Part shown: one piece after another, positions 1 through 9,412 of the stretch
Layout: the number at the start of each line of letters is the position of its first letter
Position numbering within the stretch: the first letter of the stretch is position 1
Assembly (NCBI GenBank): GCA_900543095.1
Contig: UQQD01000009.1
Location: 1-64,000, forward strand
From: an uncultured Ruminococcus sp.
GTDB lineage: Bacteria > Bacillota > Clostridia > Oscillospirales > Acutalibacteraceae
Direction of reading: 5' to 3'
Length of the DNA stretch: 64,000 bases
The notes under the pieces: model-generated
Told to the model about the DNA's origin: nothing
The model's database searches: none
The model's input: only the letters and a program-made list of their open reading frames with translations
Program-made: the position numbers and the translations under genes

Positions 1-171
1 GGCTATCTTATCTATTTCTTTGAAAAGGCTTGTGCAATTTCCGGATATATGCTCGGTGTAAATCCGTTTAACCAGCCCGGCGTTGAAAGCTACAAGAAGA
101 ATATGTTTGCTTTGCTCGGAAAGCCCGGTTATGAGGATCAAAAGGCAGCTCTTGAGGCAAGATTAAAGTAA
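1..171 (+). CDS. pgi: glucose-6-phosphate isomerase, C-terminal end (5' truncated by window)
   Basis: Frame 1 is open from the window edge to TAA at 169-171 and gives the last 56 residues of a protein. The segment [20 protein letters not shown] is the conserved C-terminal signature of glucose-6-phosphate isomerase, the cytosolic enzyme interconverting glucose-6-P and fructose-6-P in glycolysis and gluconeogenesis. Only the terminal helix region is visible, so the catalytic residues cannot be checked. The next gene begins 38 bp downstream with its own Shine-Dalgarno and no terminator between them, so the two are probably co-transcribed. Confidence 0.9.
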   Translation, partial: GYLIYFFEKACAISGYMLGVNPFNQPGVESYKKNMFALLGKPGYEDQKAALEARLK

Positions 172-209
172 TTTCTAACTATAAAGTATAAAAATGGAGG
201 AATTGAAAT

Positions 210-626
210 ATGGTTACTTTACTTATCGGTAAAAAAGGTTCAGGCAAAACTAAAAAACTCATCGCTCTTGCAAACGAGGCTGTAGCTGCCTCCGAGGGCA
301 ACGTTGTTGTAATTGAAAAAGGCTCTAAGCTTACATATGACATAACACACAAAGCAAGGCTTATCGACACTGAGCATTACGAGATTTCTGGTTATGATAT
401 GCTCTTTGGCTTTATCAGCGGTATCTGCGCAGGAAACTACGATGTTACGGATATACTTGTTGACTCTACCTTTAAGATCTGCCCCGACGGAATTTCGGGT
501 CTTGAGGGCTTCACCAAAAAGCTCCAGGAGCTTGCAGAAGCTGTTTCAACAAATATTGTGCTTCTTATTTCTGCTGATGAAAGCGAAGTTCCCGATTCTA
601 TCAACGCTGTTTGCCAGAAAGTTTAA
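210..626 (+). CDS. small P-loop NTP-binding protein of unknown function
   Basis: This 138-residue soluble protein has a clear Walker A motif GKKGSGKT at residues 7-14, right at the N-terminus. A hydrophobic strand ending in DILVDST (81-87) could be Walker B, and a second strand NIVLLISADE (115-124) follows. The fold is therefore probably a compact P-loop NTPase that binds ATP or GTP; the substrate is unknown. I do not recognise a named family. The ATG at 210 follows GGAGG with good spacing. It is cotranscribed with pgi at its 5' side and followed by a hairpin terminator, so it closes the operon. Confidence 0.75.
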   Translation: MVTLLIGKKGSGKTKKLIALANEAVAASEGNVVVIEKGSKLTYDITHKARLIDTEHYEISGYDMLFGFISGICAGNYDVTDILVDSTFKICPDGISGLEGFTKKLQELAEAVSTNIVLLISADESEVPDSINAVCQKV

Positions 627-641
627 TTGCTTAATAGAATT

Positions 642-675
642 AAAACGGTGCAGTCATTTGATTGTGCCGTTTTTT
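642..675 (+). terminator. Rho-independent terminator after the P-loop gene
   Basis: AAAACGGTGCA at 642-652 pairs with the arm ending at 673 (two G-U pairs), with a short loop, and runs into a T tract. It ends the pgi/P-loop transcript. Confidence 0.75.
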
Positions 676-727
676 AATGCCTGAATAGTTAAACGATGAT
701 TCCGATAGTTTTATGTGAGAGCTTGGT

Positions 728-1876
728 GTGTGTATGGATGATGAAAAATTTGAAATAAGCATAGAGTCGCTTGATACTCTTGACAAGGAAAATTCGATAA
801 TTGTTGATATTCGTGACAATATTTCTTTTGAATACGGCTGTATTCCGTCTGCGGTGAATATTCCGCTTGATAAAATTAAACAGGACAGCTCTGTTTTGCC
901 CAAGGACAAGCTGATTGTGCTCTGCTGTAAAAGCGGACAGATAAGCGATACTCTTGCAGAAGAACTGCGTGAAAGCGGATATAATGCGGTAAATCTTAAA
1001 GAGGGCTACTACGGTTGGCTAAAGCGCAAAATGACCGATGAAATCTGCGCCGATGACGTTGAAAAAAGTATACGCAAAAAATTCAGCAAAACAATTTGGA
1101 GCCGATTTACAGCGGCTGTGGTGGAATATGAGCTTGTAAAACCTAATGATAAGATAGCTGTATGTATTTCCGGCGGCAAGGATTCTATGCTTATGGCAAA
1201 ACTGTTTCAGGAGCTAAAACGTCACAATAAGTTCCCGTTCGAGCCGGTTTTTCTTGTTATGGATCCGGGCTACAGCACCGTAAACCGAAGTGTGATAGAA
1301 AATAACGCACAAAAGCTTAATATTCCGATTACGGTATTTGAAACCGACATTTTTGAGTCGGTCTATAATGTTGAGAAGTACCCCTGTTACCTTTGTGCAA
1401 GAATGAGAAGGGGGTATCTTTACAAGCAGGCGCAGTTGCTGGGCTGTAATAAAATCGCCCTTGGTCATCATTATGATGACGTGATTGAAACCATACTTAT
1501 GGGAATGCTCTACGGCGGTCAGGTTCAGACGATGATGCCAAAACTGCACAGCACCAACTACAAAGGAATGGAGCTTATACGTCCGCTGTATCTTGTGCGT
1601 GAAAGCGAGATAAAGCGCTGGCGTGACTACAACAACCTTAGCTTTATACAATGTGCCTGCCGATTTACCGATACCTGCACGACCTGTAACAACGGAAACA
1701 GCGGTTCGAAACGTCAGGAAATAAAACAGCTTATTGCGGATTTAAAAAAGATAAACCCTCAGATAGAAAGCAATATTTTCCACAGCGTTGAGAATGTTAA
1801 TCTTGAAACTGTAATATCATATAAGTGCGGCGAGGAAAAGCACAGCTTCCTTGATGATTATGACGATAAGCCGTGA
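728..1876 (+). CDS. rhodanese / TtcA-like PP-loop tRNA thiolation fusion protein
   Basis: The 382-residue product has two domains. Residues about 10-100 are rhodanese-like, with the active-site loop LCCKSGQ (Cys 66/67) that could carry a persulfide. Residues about 120-365 are a PP-loop ATPase of the TtcA family: SGGKDS at 148-153 binds ATP, the C220-x2-C223 pair plus the Cys-rich stretch at 309-320 can hold an iron-sulfur cluster, and GHHYDD lies at 246-251. TtcA makes 2-thiocytidine in tRNA. Linking a sulfur carrier to the thiolase suggests internal sulfur delivery (inference). GTG at 728 and ATG at 734 are both possible starts; neither has a strong ribosome site. A terminator follows. Confidence 0.82.
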   Translation: MCMDDEKFEISIESLDTLDKENSIIVDIRDNISFEYGCIPSAVNIPLDKIKQDSSVLPKDKLIVLCCKSGQISDTLAEELRESGYNAVNLKEGYYGWLKRKMTDEICADDVEKSIRKKFSKTIWSRFTAAVVEYELVKPNDKIAVCISGGKDSMLMAKLFQELKRHNKFPFEPVFLVMDPGYSTVNRSVIENNAQKLNIPITVFETDIFESVYNVEKYPCYLCARMRRGYLYKQAQLLGCNKIALGHHYDDVIETILMGMLYGGQVQTMMPKLHSTNYKGMELIRPLYLVRESEIKRWRDYNNLSFIQCACRFTDTCTTCNNGNSGSKRQEIKQLIADLKKINPQIESNIFHSVENVNLETVISYKCGEEKHSFLDDYDDKP

Positions 1877-1930
1877 TATGTTAAAAATCACATTACATTT
1901 ACCGAATATTAAATTAAATATACGAACTCA

Positions 1931-1965
1931 AAAGCATTGTCCTGATTATAGGACAATGCTTTTTG
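1931..1965 (+). terminator. Rho-independent terminator after the rhodanese-TtcA gene
   Basis: A perfect 12-bp stem: AAAGCATTGTCC at 1931-1942 pairs with 1951-1962, with an 8-nt loop, followed by T residues. It isolates the cas operon from upstream transcription. Confidence 0.9.
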
Positions 1966-2103
1966 TATGATTATAATAGAGGATGTTTCTTTAATTGTAT
2001 CTGTATTTTTATAATAAACTTGCGGTTTGTCTGTTGTAAATATGTTCTTCAACCAATGTTGTTACAAAAACATAAAAATGTATAACTAATAACGCGTAAT
2101 ATG

Positions 2104-2132
2104 TTGAATATTCCGACAAACAGTGATATAAT
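2104..2132 (+). promoter_or_regulatory. sigma-A promoter of the cas operon
   Basis: TTGAAT at 2104-2109, a 17-bp spacer, then a perfect TATAAT at 2127-2132 that also has the extended -10 TG at 2124-2125. The Shine-Dalgarno AAGGAG (2149-2154) and the cas3 ATG follow, leaving a short 5' UTR. It is the only good promoter seen before the CRISPR leader, so the seven cas genes are probably one transcript. Confidence 0.8.
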
Positions 2133-2161
2133 AGCATTATTATAAATTAAGGAGTGGAAAA

Positions 2162-4333
2162 ATGGACTATATTGCACACAAACGAAATGAAACTGACGGA
2201 AAAGAAGAAAAAATCATAAATCATTTAACCGAAACCGCAACAATGGCAAAAATATTTGCTGAACCATTTAATTATGGGGCTGAGGCTTATTTTATCGGTA
2301 TGCTTCATGATATAGGCAAATACGGAAAAAGCTTTCAGCGCCGCATTAGGAATGAAAATATACGGGTAAATCATTCAACGGCTGGCGCAGTAACATCATT
2401 AAGGACATTTAATTTTATCACGGGGGCATTTTGTATTGCCGGTCATCACGGCGGAATTCCAAATATAGGCAGCAGAGCTGATACTGCCTTTAGCGGAACT
2501 ATGTGGGGAAAGCTAAATGACAAGAATATTGATGATTATTCATACTGGGAAAAAGAGCAGAAAAACATTGAGGAATACAAGATTTCCAATGAGAACATCA
2601 ATTACGAAAGTCCGTTTGGAGCTGCATTTTTAATTCATATGTTGTTTTCTTGCCTTGTAGACGCTGATTATATTTGTACCGAGCGCTTTATGAATGAAAA
2701 TACCGTAAACAGAGGCGGATATGATGATATTCCTACCTTGCTCAATAGGCTTAACGATTATATATCAAAGTGGGGAAAGCCGACCTCAGAGCTTAACAAG
2801 CTTCGTTCCGAAATACAAAGACAGTGTATTAGTGCTAAGGACTGCAACGAAAATTTATTGTCGCTTACGGTTCCTACAGGCGGAGGAAAGACGATTTCGT
2901 CGCTTGCTTTTGCGTTGAATTATGCAGTACAGAAAAATCACATACGAAAACGTATAATTTATGTAGCTCCCTACACAAGCATAATCGAGCAAAACGCAGG
3001 TGTGTTCAGAGATGTGCTTGGCGCTGAAAATGTAGTTGAACACCATTCAAACGTTAGCTTTGACCGTAACAATATGAGTGATGAAGAAGTCACAAAACAA
3101 CAGTTGGCTTGTGAAAACTGGGACGCACCGATTATTGTGACTACTGCCGTTCAGTTCTTTGAATCGTTGTTTAGCAATAAACCCTCAAAGAGCAGAAAGC
3201 TTCACAATCTTGCAGAGAGTGTTATTATCTTTGACGAGGCTCAGATGATACCTGTTGACTATTTAACACCGTGCATAAGCGCAATAAACGAGCTTACCGA
3301 GAGATACAACACAACGGCTGTTCTCTGTACGGCAACCCAGCCTAATCTTGATAAATTTTTCGGTCAATGCAGAAAAAAGGACAGCTTTAAGATCCCTGAG
3401 ATATGCAGTATTGATCAGGAGCGTTATGTCGAGGAGTTTCGCAGAGCAGAGTTTGAATATGACGGCAAGCTTTCCGACGATGAACTCGTGCTAAAAATTT
3501 CAGGTGAGAAGCAGGTACTTTGCATAGTCAATACAAAGGCACACGCAGAAAAGCTGTTTAAAATGCTTGGCGATGCCGAGGAGAATATTTGTTTATCAAC
3601 CCATAAATATCCAAAGCAAAGAAAGTGCGAAATTAAAAAACTAAAGGATCGGCTTGCCAAAGGTCTGCCGTGCCGTGTGATTTCAACAAGTCTTATCGAA
3701 GCGGGCGTAGATATTGATTTTAAAACCGTTTACCGTGCAATTACAGGGCTTGATTCAATTCTACAGGCAGGCGGAAGATGCAACCGTGAAAACAGAAACA
3801 GCAGACAAGACAGTATTGTACACATATTCGATACCGATGTTATCACACCGTATCAGGAGAAGAATACAAGTATTGCACGCAAAGTAATAAGGAAGTACGG
3901 CAATGAAATTTATAAAACCGAAGCCATAAAAATGTATTTTGACGAGCTTTATTACATTATAAACGGAAGCAACGGCGAGTACGGCTTTGATAAAAACAGT
4001 ATTATAAAAGATTATAATTCATTTAATTTTCAAACCGTTGCCGATAATTTTAAGATGATTGACAAAAATACAAAAACAATCTACATTGAAACAGATGACA
4101 GCCGTCCGCTGATAGATAACTTACGCAATAAAAAATACAGCAGATCGCTTTTTCGTAATCTTGAGCAGTACGGCGTAAATCTTTTTGAATATGAATTTCA
4201 AAAGCTTGACAATGCGTCCGCCATTGAAACTGTTGATAATGATTTTTTTGTTTTGTCCGATAACAAATATTATAATCCAAAGACAGGAATCGAAATTCCC
4301 GACGCTGATTTAGGTATGGCGCTGTTTACATAA
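2162..4333 (+). CDS. cas3: CRISPR-associated nuclease/helicase Cas3, type I-C
   Basis: Cas3 is recruited by Cascade and unwinds and shreds invading DNA. This 723-residue protein starts with an HD nuclease domain (HD at 49-50 in LHDIGKYGK, H71, HH at 95-96). A superfamily 2 helicase follows: Walker A PTGGGKT at 238-244, DEAQ at 358-361, TATQP at 390-394, then ISTSLIEAGVDIDF and a QAGGRCNRE motif VI. Single-chain HD-helicase architecture and position first in a cas3-cas5-cas8-cas7-cas4-cas1-cas2 operon are typical of type I-C. All key residues appear intact. The start ATG has AAGGAG upstream. Confidence 0.96.
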   Translation: MDYIAHKRNETDGKEEKIINHLTETATMAKIFAEPFNYGAEAYFIGMLHDIGKYGKSFQRRIRNENIRVNHSTAGAVTSLRTFNFITGAFCIAGHHGGIPNIGSRADTAFSGTMWGKLNDKNIDDYSYWEKEQKNIEEYKISNENINYESPFGAAFLIHMLFSCLVDADYICTERFMNENTVNRGGYDDIPTLLNRLNDYISKWGKPTSELNKLRSEIQRQCISAKDCNENLLSLTVPTGGGKTISSLAFALNYAVQKNHIRKRIIYVAPYTSIIEQNAGVFRDVLGAENVVEHHSNVSFDRNNMSDEEVTKQQLACENWDAPIIVTTAVQFFESLFSNKPSKSRKLHNLAESVIIFDEAQMIPVDYLTPCISAINELTERYNTTAVLCTATQPNLDKFFGQCRKKDSFKIPEICSIDQERYVEEFRRAEFEYDGKLSDDELVLKISGEKQVLCIVNTKAHAEKLFKMLGDAEENICLSTHKYPKQRKCEIKKLKDRLAKGLPCRVISTSLIEAGVDIDFKTVYRAITGLDSILQAGGRCNRENRNSRQDSIVHIFDTDVITPYQEKNTSIARKVIRKYGNEIYKTEAIKMYFDELYYIINGSNGEYGFDKNSIIKDYNSFNFQTVADNFKMIDKNTKTIYIETDDSRPLIDNLRNKKYSRSLFRNLEQYGVNLFEYEFQKLDNASAIETVDNDFFVLSDNKYYNPKTGIEIPDADLGMALFT

Positions 4334-4352
4334 AACAGGGGGGAGCAAGAAT

Positions 4353-4385
4353 ATGATTTATCTATTGCTAAGAAATAATTTGTAA
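4353..4385 (+). CDS. possible 10-codon ORF between cas3 and cas5c
   Basis: An ATG at 4353 follows GGGGGGAG with good spacing and encodes MIYLLLRNNL before TAA. It fills the only sizeable gap in the cas operon. It may be a translated spacer or chance; nothing else supports it. Confidence 0.2.
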   Translation: MIYLLLRNNL

Positions 4386-4418
4386 TTTGATATAAACAAA
4401 TCGAAAGGAGTGATATGT

Positions 4419-5069
4419 TTGTCAATTATGGTAGAAGTTTTTGGCGATTACGCCGCATTTAATCGCCCTGAACTTAAAACCGAACGAGTAACATACGATG
4501 CTATTACGCCTTCTGCCGCAAGGGGAATACTTGAAGCGATTATGTGGCACCCCGGAATGAGATGGCATATTGATAAGATCTATGTTCTCAGCCCGATAGA
4601 GCACGCAAATATCCGAAGAAATGAGGTGAAGTCCAAAATATCGGCGAGAAATGTCAGAAGCGCAATGAACGGAAAAAAATCGGAGCTTTTTATTGACGCC
4701 CGGGCCGACATTCAACAGCGGGCGGCAATAGTTTTAAAAAATGTTCATTATGTTCTCGAGGCGCATTTTGATATGACTCCAAATGCAAGCCCCACGGACA
4801 CCCCCGCAAAATTTCAGGAGATGATGAAACGCAGGCTTTCAAAAGGGCAGTGCTATCATCAGCCGTATTTTGGCTGTCGGGAATTTCCTGCAAAATTCAG
4901 ACAATGGGAATTTGATTATGTTCCCACCGCCTATCAGAACGAAACAAAAGAGCTTGGACTTATGCTGTATGATATGGATTACAGCACTGACGAGATCACC
5001 CCAATGTTCTTTAATGCGGTTTTAAAGAACGGCGTGATTGATTTGACAGATTGCGAGGTGTATCGCTGA
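4419..5069 (+). CDS. cas5c: CRISPR-associated protein Cas5c (Cas5d), pre-crRNA endoribonuclease
   Basis: In type I-C systems Cas5c replaces Cas6: it cuts pre-crRNA at the base of the repeat hairpin and stays on the 5' handle in Cascade. The 216-residue product shows the family pattern VEVFGDYAAFNRPE at the N-terminus and KGQCYHQPYFGCREF near the C-terminal half. The start is best placed at TTG 4419, 8 nt after AAAGGAG (4404-4410). A GTG at 4410 overlaps the ribosome site and the ATG at 4428 is 17 nt away. The stop overlaps the cas8c start (TGATG). Catalytic residues were not assigned individually. Confidence 0.93.
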   Translation: MSIMVEVFGDYAAFNRPELKTERVTYDAITPSAARGILEAIMWHPGMRWHIDKIYVLSPIEHANIRRNEVKSKISARNVRSAMNGKKSELFIDARADIQQRAAIVLKNVHYVLEAHFDMTPNASPTDTPAKFQEMMKRRLSKGQCYHQPYFGCREFPAKFRQWEFDYVPTAYQNETKELGLMLYDMDYSTDEITPMFFNAVLKNGVIDLTDCEVYR

Positions 5070-6814
5070 TGCTTTTACAATCGCTTGTAAAGTACTATGA
5101 AAGCCTTGCCAAAAAAGGCGAGATTGAAAGGCTGGGCTGGAATCCCGTAAAAATCTCTTACGGGATAAGCCTTGATGAAAACGGAGTGATTGAAGAAGTA
5201 ATTCCGCTAAAGTCTAAAACACCGGACGGAAAAAAGGAGATACCGTCAAACATAAGCTTGCCTATGCCTGTAAAAAGGTCATCGGGCGTTGCGTCAAACT
5301 TTCTTTATGAAAACGTCACATATTTGTTTGGCTATGATTCCTCGGGGAAGTCCGACAGGGCTAAAAATGCATTTGAATCCTGCAAAAGCAAGCACTTAAG
5401 CGTGCTTAAAAACTGCAATGATAAAGTATCAAATTCTATTAAGGCGTTTTTTGAAAACAAAATTGAAAGTGTTGAACAGAAGCTTTCGGACGCTAACTGC
5501 ACGCCTAAAATGATTGATGAAATTCTCAACAAGGGCGTAAATCTTTTGCTTATGCCGTTCGGAAGATTCCCGACTGATTCCGATGAAATTTGCAAAGCGT
5601 GGGATGAAAATTATCATACATCCGAAAGCGAAAAGGGCATATGTCTTGTGACGGGCAAATATGATAACATTGCTGTTTTGCATCCGTCAATTAAGAACGT
5701 CAGAGGAGCACAATCCTCAGGAGCTTCCCTTGTGTCGTACAATGCTACGGCGTTTGAGTCGTTCGGAAAGTCTCAGGGCTATAATGCATCGGTCGGTGAA
5801 TATGCCGCATTCGCCTATTCATCAGCACTCAACAAGCTTCTTGCGGATAATGAACATCGAATATTTATCGGTGATACAACAGTTGTTTGTTGGACTGAGG
5901 ACGCCGAATCGGTTTATCCGGAGATAACATATAATCTTTTTTCCGATGACAACACTGTTTCACAAAAATTATTGCGGGACGTTGTTACAAATGTAGCGAA
6001 CGGACAAACGGTGCTTTGGGAAAACGTGCCTGTCAACCCGAATAACAATTTTTATATTCTCGGGATTTCACCGAATGCGGCAAGGCTGTCGGTAAGGTTC
6101 TTTATAAAAAATACATTTGGAAATATTATGAAGAACATTTTGCTTCACGAGGAACGAATGAAAATTATAAAACCGAGTTTTGAAAATCGTGACAGGCTGA
6201 CTCTTTGGCAAACGGTAAATCAAACAGTAAATCCAAAGTCAAAGGACAAGGCATGTAAACCACAGCTTGCAGGCGATGTTCTTGATGCAATTTTAAATAA
6301 CAGAAATTATCCCGATACTCTGTATTACGGTGTGCAAAGCAGAATATCGGCAGAAAGAAACATAAATTGGGGAAAGGCTGCGATAATTAAGGCCTATCTT
6401 CTGAAAAACAGTCATAATATTATTCCAAAGGAGGAAATAACAGTGGAATTAAATGAAACCTGCGAAAACAAAGCGTATTTGCTCGGAATTCTTTTTTCAA
6501 AACTTGAAGAGGTTCAAAATGTAGCAAACCCGGGCATTAAGGCGACTATAAGAGATAAGTACTTTGCTTCGGCAAGCTCAACACCGGCTTCGGTCTTTCC
6601 GTTGCTTATTGAACTTGCACAAAACCATATTAAAAAATTGGATGGCACCGGAAGCAGAGTTTACTATCAGAAAAAAATCGGGGAAACAATGTCAAAGCTC
6701 GGAAAGGAATTCCCCGTAAGGCTAACTCTTCAGGAAAAGGGTATGTTCCAGCTCGGTTATTATCATCAGACACAAGAAAGATATAAAAACAAGGAGGAAA
6801 AAAACAATGGCTGA
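5069..6814 (+). CDS. cas8c: CRISPR-associated protein Cas8c (Csd1)
   Basis: Cas8c is the large Cascade subunit that recognises the PAM and positions Cas3. The frame is open from 5051, but ATG 5069 overlaps the cas5c stop (TGATG) and has GAGGTG 8 nt upstream, giving 581 residues starting MLLQSLVKYYESL. That opening, the GWNPVKISYGI segment and the RLTLQEKGMFQLGYYHQ C-terminus match the Csd1 family. Length is normal for the family. The gene overlaps cas7c by 8 bp, so translational coupling is likely. Some I-C systems also produce a Cas11-like fragment from an internal start in cas8c; I could not assign one here. Confidence 0.93.
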   Translation: MLLQSLVKYYESLAKKGEIERLGWNPVKISYGISLDENGVIEEVIPLKSKTPDGKKEIPSNISLPMPVKRSSGVASNFLYENVTYLFGYDSSGKSDRAKNAFESCKSKHLSVLKNCNDKVSNSIKAFFENKIESVEQKLSDANCTPKMIDEILNKGVNLLLMPFGRFPTDSDEICKAWDENYHTSESEKGICLVTGKYDNIAVLHPSIKNVRGAQSSGASLVSYNATAFESFGKSQGYNASVGEYAAFAYSSALNKLLADNEHRIFIGDTTVVCWTEDAESVYPEITYNLFSDDNTVSQKLLRDVVTNVANGQTVLWENVPVNPNNNFYILGISPNAARLSVRFFIKNTFGNIMKNILLHEERMKIIKPSFENRDRLTLWQTVNQTVNPKSKDKACKPQLAGDVLDAILNNRNYPDTLYYGVQSRISAERNINWGKAAIIKAYLLKNSHNIIPKEEITVELNETCENKAYLLGILFSKLEEVQNVANPGIKATIRDKYFASASSTPASVFPLLIELAQNHIKKLDGTGSRVYYQKKIGETMSKLGKEFPVRLTLQEKGMFQLGYYHQTQERYKNKEEKNNG

Positions 6815-7712
6815 GGTAATTAAGAACAAATATGACTTTGCAATAATTTTTGATGTTGAAAACGGAAATCCAAACGGTGATCCCGATGCAGGCAATATGC
6901 CGAGAGTTGATCCCGAAACAGGCTACGGTATAGTTACGGATGTTTGTCTTAAAAGAAAAATCAGAAACTATGTTGAAACCGTAAAGGAGGACGAGCAGGG
7001 TTACAAAATTTATATAAAAAGCGGAGTAACGCTGAACAAAAGCGATAAGACTGCACTTGAAAATTTTGACGTTGATGTGGAGAAAAAGGATTTAAAACCT
7101 CAAATTAAAAAACTGAAAAGCGACGATCCTGAAATTGACGTAAAAATCAGGGATTTTATGTGCTCGAATTTCTTTGACATCAGGACATTCGGAGCGGTAA
7201 TGACAACCTTTGTTTCAAACGGACTTAACTGCGGTCAGGTAAGAGGTCCCGTTCAGCTGAGTTTTGCCCGTTCCGTTGACACTGTCTTTCCGCAGGAGGT
7301 AACAATTACAAGATGCGCTGTTACCACAGATGAAGATGCTAAGGACAAGGTTAATACTATGGGCAATAAATTTATCGTTCCTTACGGTTTATATGTTGCC
7401 GAGGGCTATATTTCCGCAAATCTGGCAAGAAAAGTTACGGGCTTTTCGGAAGATGATCTCGAACTCTTATGGAATGCTATCATCAATATGTTTGAACACG
7501 ACCATGCGGCAGCAAGGGGAAAAATGGCTGTCCGAAAGCTTGTAATTTTTAAACACAGCAGTGAGCTTGGAAACGCACCGTCATACAAGCTTTTTGAAAA
7601 AATAAACATAAACAAAAAGCACGATGTTGTGACTCCGAGAAAATTTGCCGATTATGATTTTTCGGTTGATACGGCTTCGCTTCCCGAAGGCGTAGAATGT
7701 ATAATTAAATGA
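6807..7712 (+). CDS. cas7c: CRISPR-associated protein Cas7c (Csd2), Cascade backbone
   Basis: Cas7 subunits polymerise along the crRNA spacer to form the Cascade backbone. The 301-residue protein begins with YDFAIIFDVENGNPNGDPD and continues NMPRVDPETGYG, the N-terminal signature of the Csd2/Csh2 family. A glycine-rich GPVQLSFARSVD segment lies in the middle. It overlaps cas8c by 8 bp, with a strong AAGGAGG inside the end of that gene, and its TGA overlaps the cas4 ATG (ATGA). The strong ribosome site fits the need for several Cas7 copies per complex. Confidence 0.95.
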   Translation: MAEVIKNKYDFAIIFDVENGNPNGDPDAGNMPRVDPETGYGIVTDVCLKRKIRNYVETVKEDEQGYKIYIKSGVTLNKSDKTALENFDVDVEKKDLKPQIKKLKSDDPEIDVKIRDFMCSNFFDIRTFGAVMTTFVSNGLNCGQVRGPVQLSFARSVDTVFPQEVTITRCAVTTDEDAKDKVNTMGNKFIVPYGLYVAEGYISANLARKVTGFSEDDLELLWNAIINMFEHDHAAARGKMAVRKLVIFKHSSELGNAPSYKLFEKININKKHDVVTPRKFADYDFSVDTASLPEGVECIIK

Positions 7713-8383
7713 TGTACGATGATGACAATATATTGAGTATATCAGGAATACAACATTTTGTATTTTGTCGCAGACAGTGGGCTTTGATACATCTTGAACA
7801 ACAGTGGGCGGAAAATCTGCTCACTGTCAGCGGTGAAATTATGCACCAGCGGGCGCACGATAATTCATTTACCGAAACAAGAAACGGAATTATAACCTCA
7901 AGAGGAATGCAGGTCGTTTCTTATGAACTCGGTATTTACGGCGTTTGTGACGTTGTGGAGTTTATTCCGTCTGAAAGCGGTGCCGCTATTCACGGTAAGT
8001 CGGGCAGGTATAAAATCATACCTGTTGAATATAAGCACGGCGAGCCAAAAGAAATCGACGCAGATATTCTTCAGGTGGCAGCCCAGGCACTTTGTCTTGA
8101 AAATATGTTCTGCACTAAAATTGACGAACTCAATATTTTTTACGGTAAAACAAAGCACCGTCAGAGAATTGAGTTTTCTGATGAAATACGCAATCGTCTT
8201 ATAGAAGTTATTGATGAAATGCATTTGCTTTATGAACGCAGATATACTCCAAGGGTTAAACAAAACAAAAATTGCAGGGCTTGTTCATTAAAAAATCTGT
8301 GCCTGCCAAGGCTCACCAAGATCAAGTCAGTAAACAAATATGTGTCGGATATGTTAGAGGAAAAAAATGAAAAAGCTACTTAA
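7709..8383 (+). CDS. cas4: CRISPR-associated exonuclease Cas4
   Basis: Cas4 trims and orients prespacers so that only PAM-flanked DNA is integrated. The 224-residue protein has the RecB-type nuclease core: D81 (GVCDVVE), E107 and K109 (PVEYK) and Q122. The cluster-binding cysteines are at position 20 (FVFCRRQWAL) and at 189, 192 and 198 (CRACSLKNLC). All expected catalytic and Fe-S residues are present. Its start overlaps the cas7c stop (ATGA) and its end overlaps cas1 by 17 bp, so the adaptation genes are tightly coupled. Confidence 0.95.
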   Translation: MMYDDDNILSISGIQHFVFCRRQWALIHLEQQWAENLLTVSGEIMHQRAHDNSFTETRNGIITSRGMQVVSYELGIYGVCDVVEFIPSESGAAIHGKSGRYKIIPVEYKHGEPKEIDADILQVAAQALCLENMFCTKIDELNIFYGKTKHRQRIEFSDEIRNRLIEVIDEMHLLYERRYTPRVKQNKNCRACSLKNLCLPRLTKIKSVNKYVSDMLEEKNEKAT

Positions 8384-9398
8384 TACACTCTATGTAACTT
8401 CATCGGACAAGTATTTGTCGCTTGACGGCGAAAATATTGTTGTGTCGGTTGAACGACAGGAATGTGGAAGAATTCCTCTGCACAATCTCGAAGCGGTGGT
8501 TACCTTTGGCTACAGCGGAACCAGTCCTGCCTTACTCGGAAAATGTGCGGAAAACAACATCAGTATTTCATTTATGAGCCGAAGCGGAAGATTCCTTGCA
8601 AGTGTTGCAGGACCATACTGCGGAAATGTAATTTTGAGAAAAACTCAGTATCGCCTTTCCGATAATGAGGACTCCTGTATAGAAATTGCAAGGAATATTA
8701 TCCTCGGCAAGCTATATAATTCGCGTTGGGTGATTGAACGTGCAACAAGGGATTATCCAAATTCTGTTGATGTTGCAAAACTGAAAAATGTTTCTGCACG
8801 GATTAAAAATTCAATGCAGAATATTTCCGATTGCCGAACTACCGAGCAACTGAGAGGTGTTGAAGGCGAGGCGGCAACGCGATATTTTTCTGTATTTGAC
8901 GATCTTATCCTTCAGCAAAAAGAGGACTTCGTTTTTAACGGCAGAAACCGCAGACCTCCGACGGATATGGTTAATGCGATGCTTTCGTTTTCATATACAC
9001 TTCTGACAAGTATGGTTTCGTCGGCACTGTATTGTGTAGGGCTTGATCCATATGTAGGTTATTTGCATAAGGACAGGCCGGGTAGGACTTCACTTGCACT
9101 TGACATGGTAGAAGAACTAAGATCTGTATTTGCCGACAGATTTGTTTTGACTATGATTAATAAGAAAATCATAAACAAAAATGATTTTATCCTCAAAGAG
9201 AACGGTGCAGTAGTGTTCAACGACAACGGTAAGAAAAAGTTTTTGCAATCCTGGCAAACAAAAAAACAGACCGAAATTAAACATCCGTATCTTGAAGAAA
9301 AGGTTGAATGGGGCATGGTTCCGTATGTGCAGGCGCTTTTGCTTTCAAGATATTTGCGCGGCGACCTTGACGGGTATCCTCCGTTTATGTGGAAGTAG
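8367..9398 (+). CDS. cas1: CRISPR integrase Cas1 (type I-C)
   Basis: Cas1 is the metal-dependent integrase that inserts new spacers at the leader end with Cas2. The 343-residue protein opens with KLLNTLYVTSSDKYLSLDG, as in I-C Cas1, and carries the conserved metal ligands E166 (GVEGEAAT), H234 (YLHKDRPGR) and D246 (SLALDMVEELR). The C-terminal YLRGDLDGYPPFMWK is also characteristic. The ATG at 8367 lies inside the end of cas4. The gene looks intact. Confidence 0.97.
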   Translation: MKKLLNTLYVTSSDKYLSLDGENIVVSVERQECGRIPLHNLEAVVTFGYSGTSPALLGKCAENNISISFMSRSGRFLASVAGPYCGNVILRKTQYRLSDNEDSCIEIARNIILGKLYNSRWVIERATRDYPNSVDVAKLKNVSARIKNSMQNISDCRTTEQLRGVEGEAATRYFSVFDDLILQQKEDFVFNGRNRRPPTDMVNAMLSFSYTLLTSMVSSALYCVGLDPYVGYLHKDRPGRTSLALDMVEELRSVFADRFVLTMINKKIINKNDFILKENGAVVFNDNGKKKFLQSWQTKKQTEIKHPYLEEKVEWGMVPYVQALLLSRYLRGDLDGYPPFMWK

Positions 9399-9412
9399 GT
9401 GTAAATTTTAAT

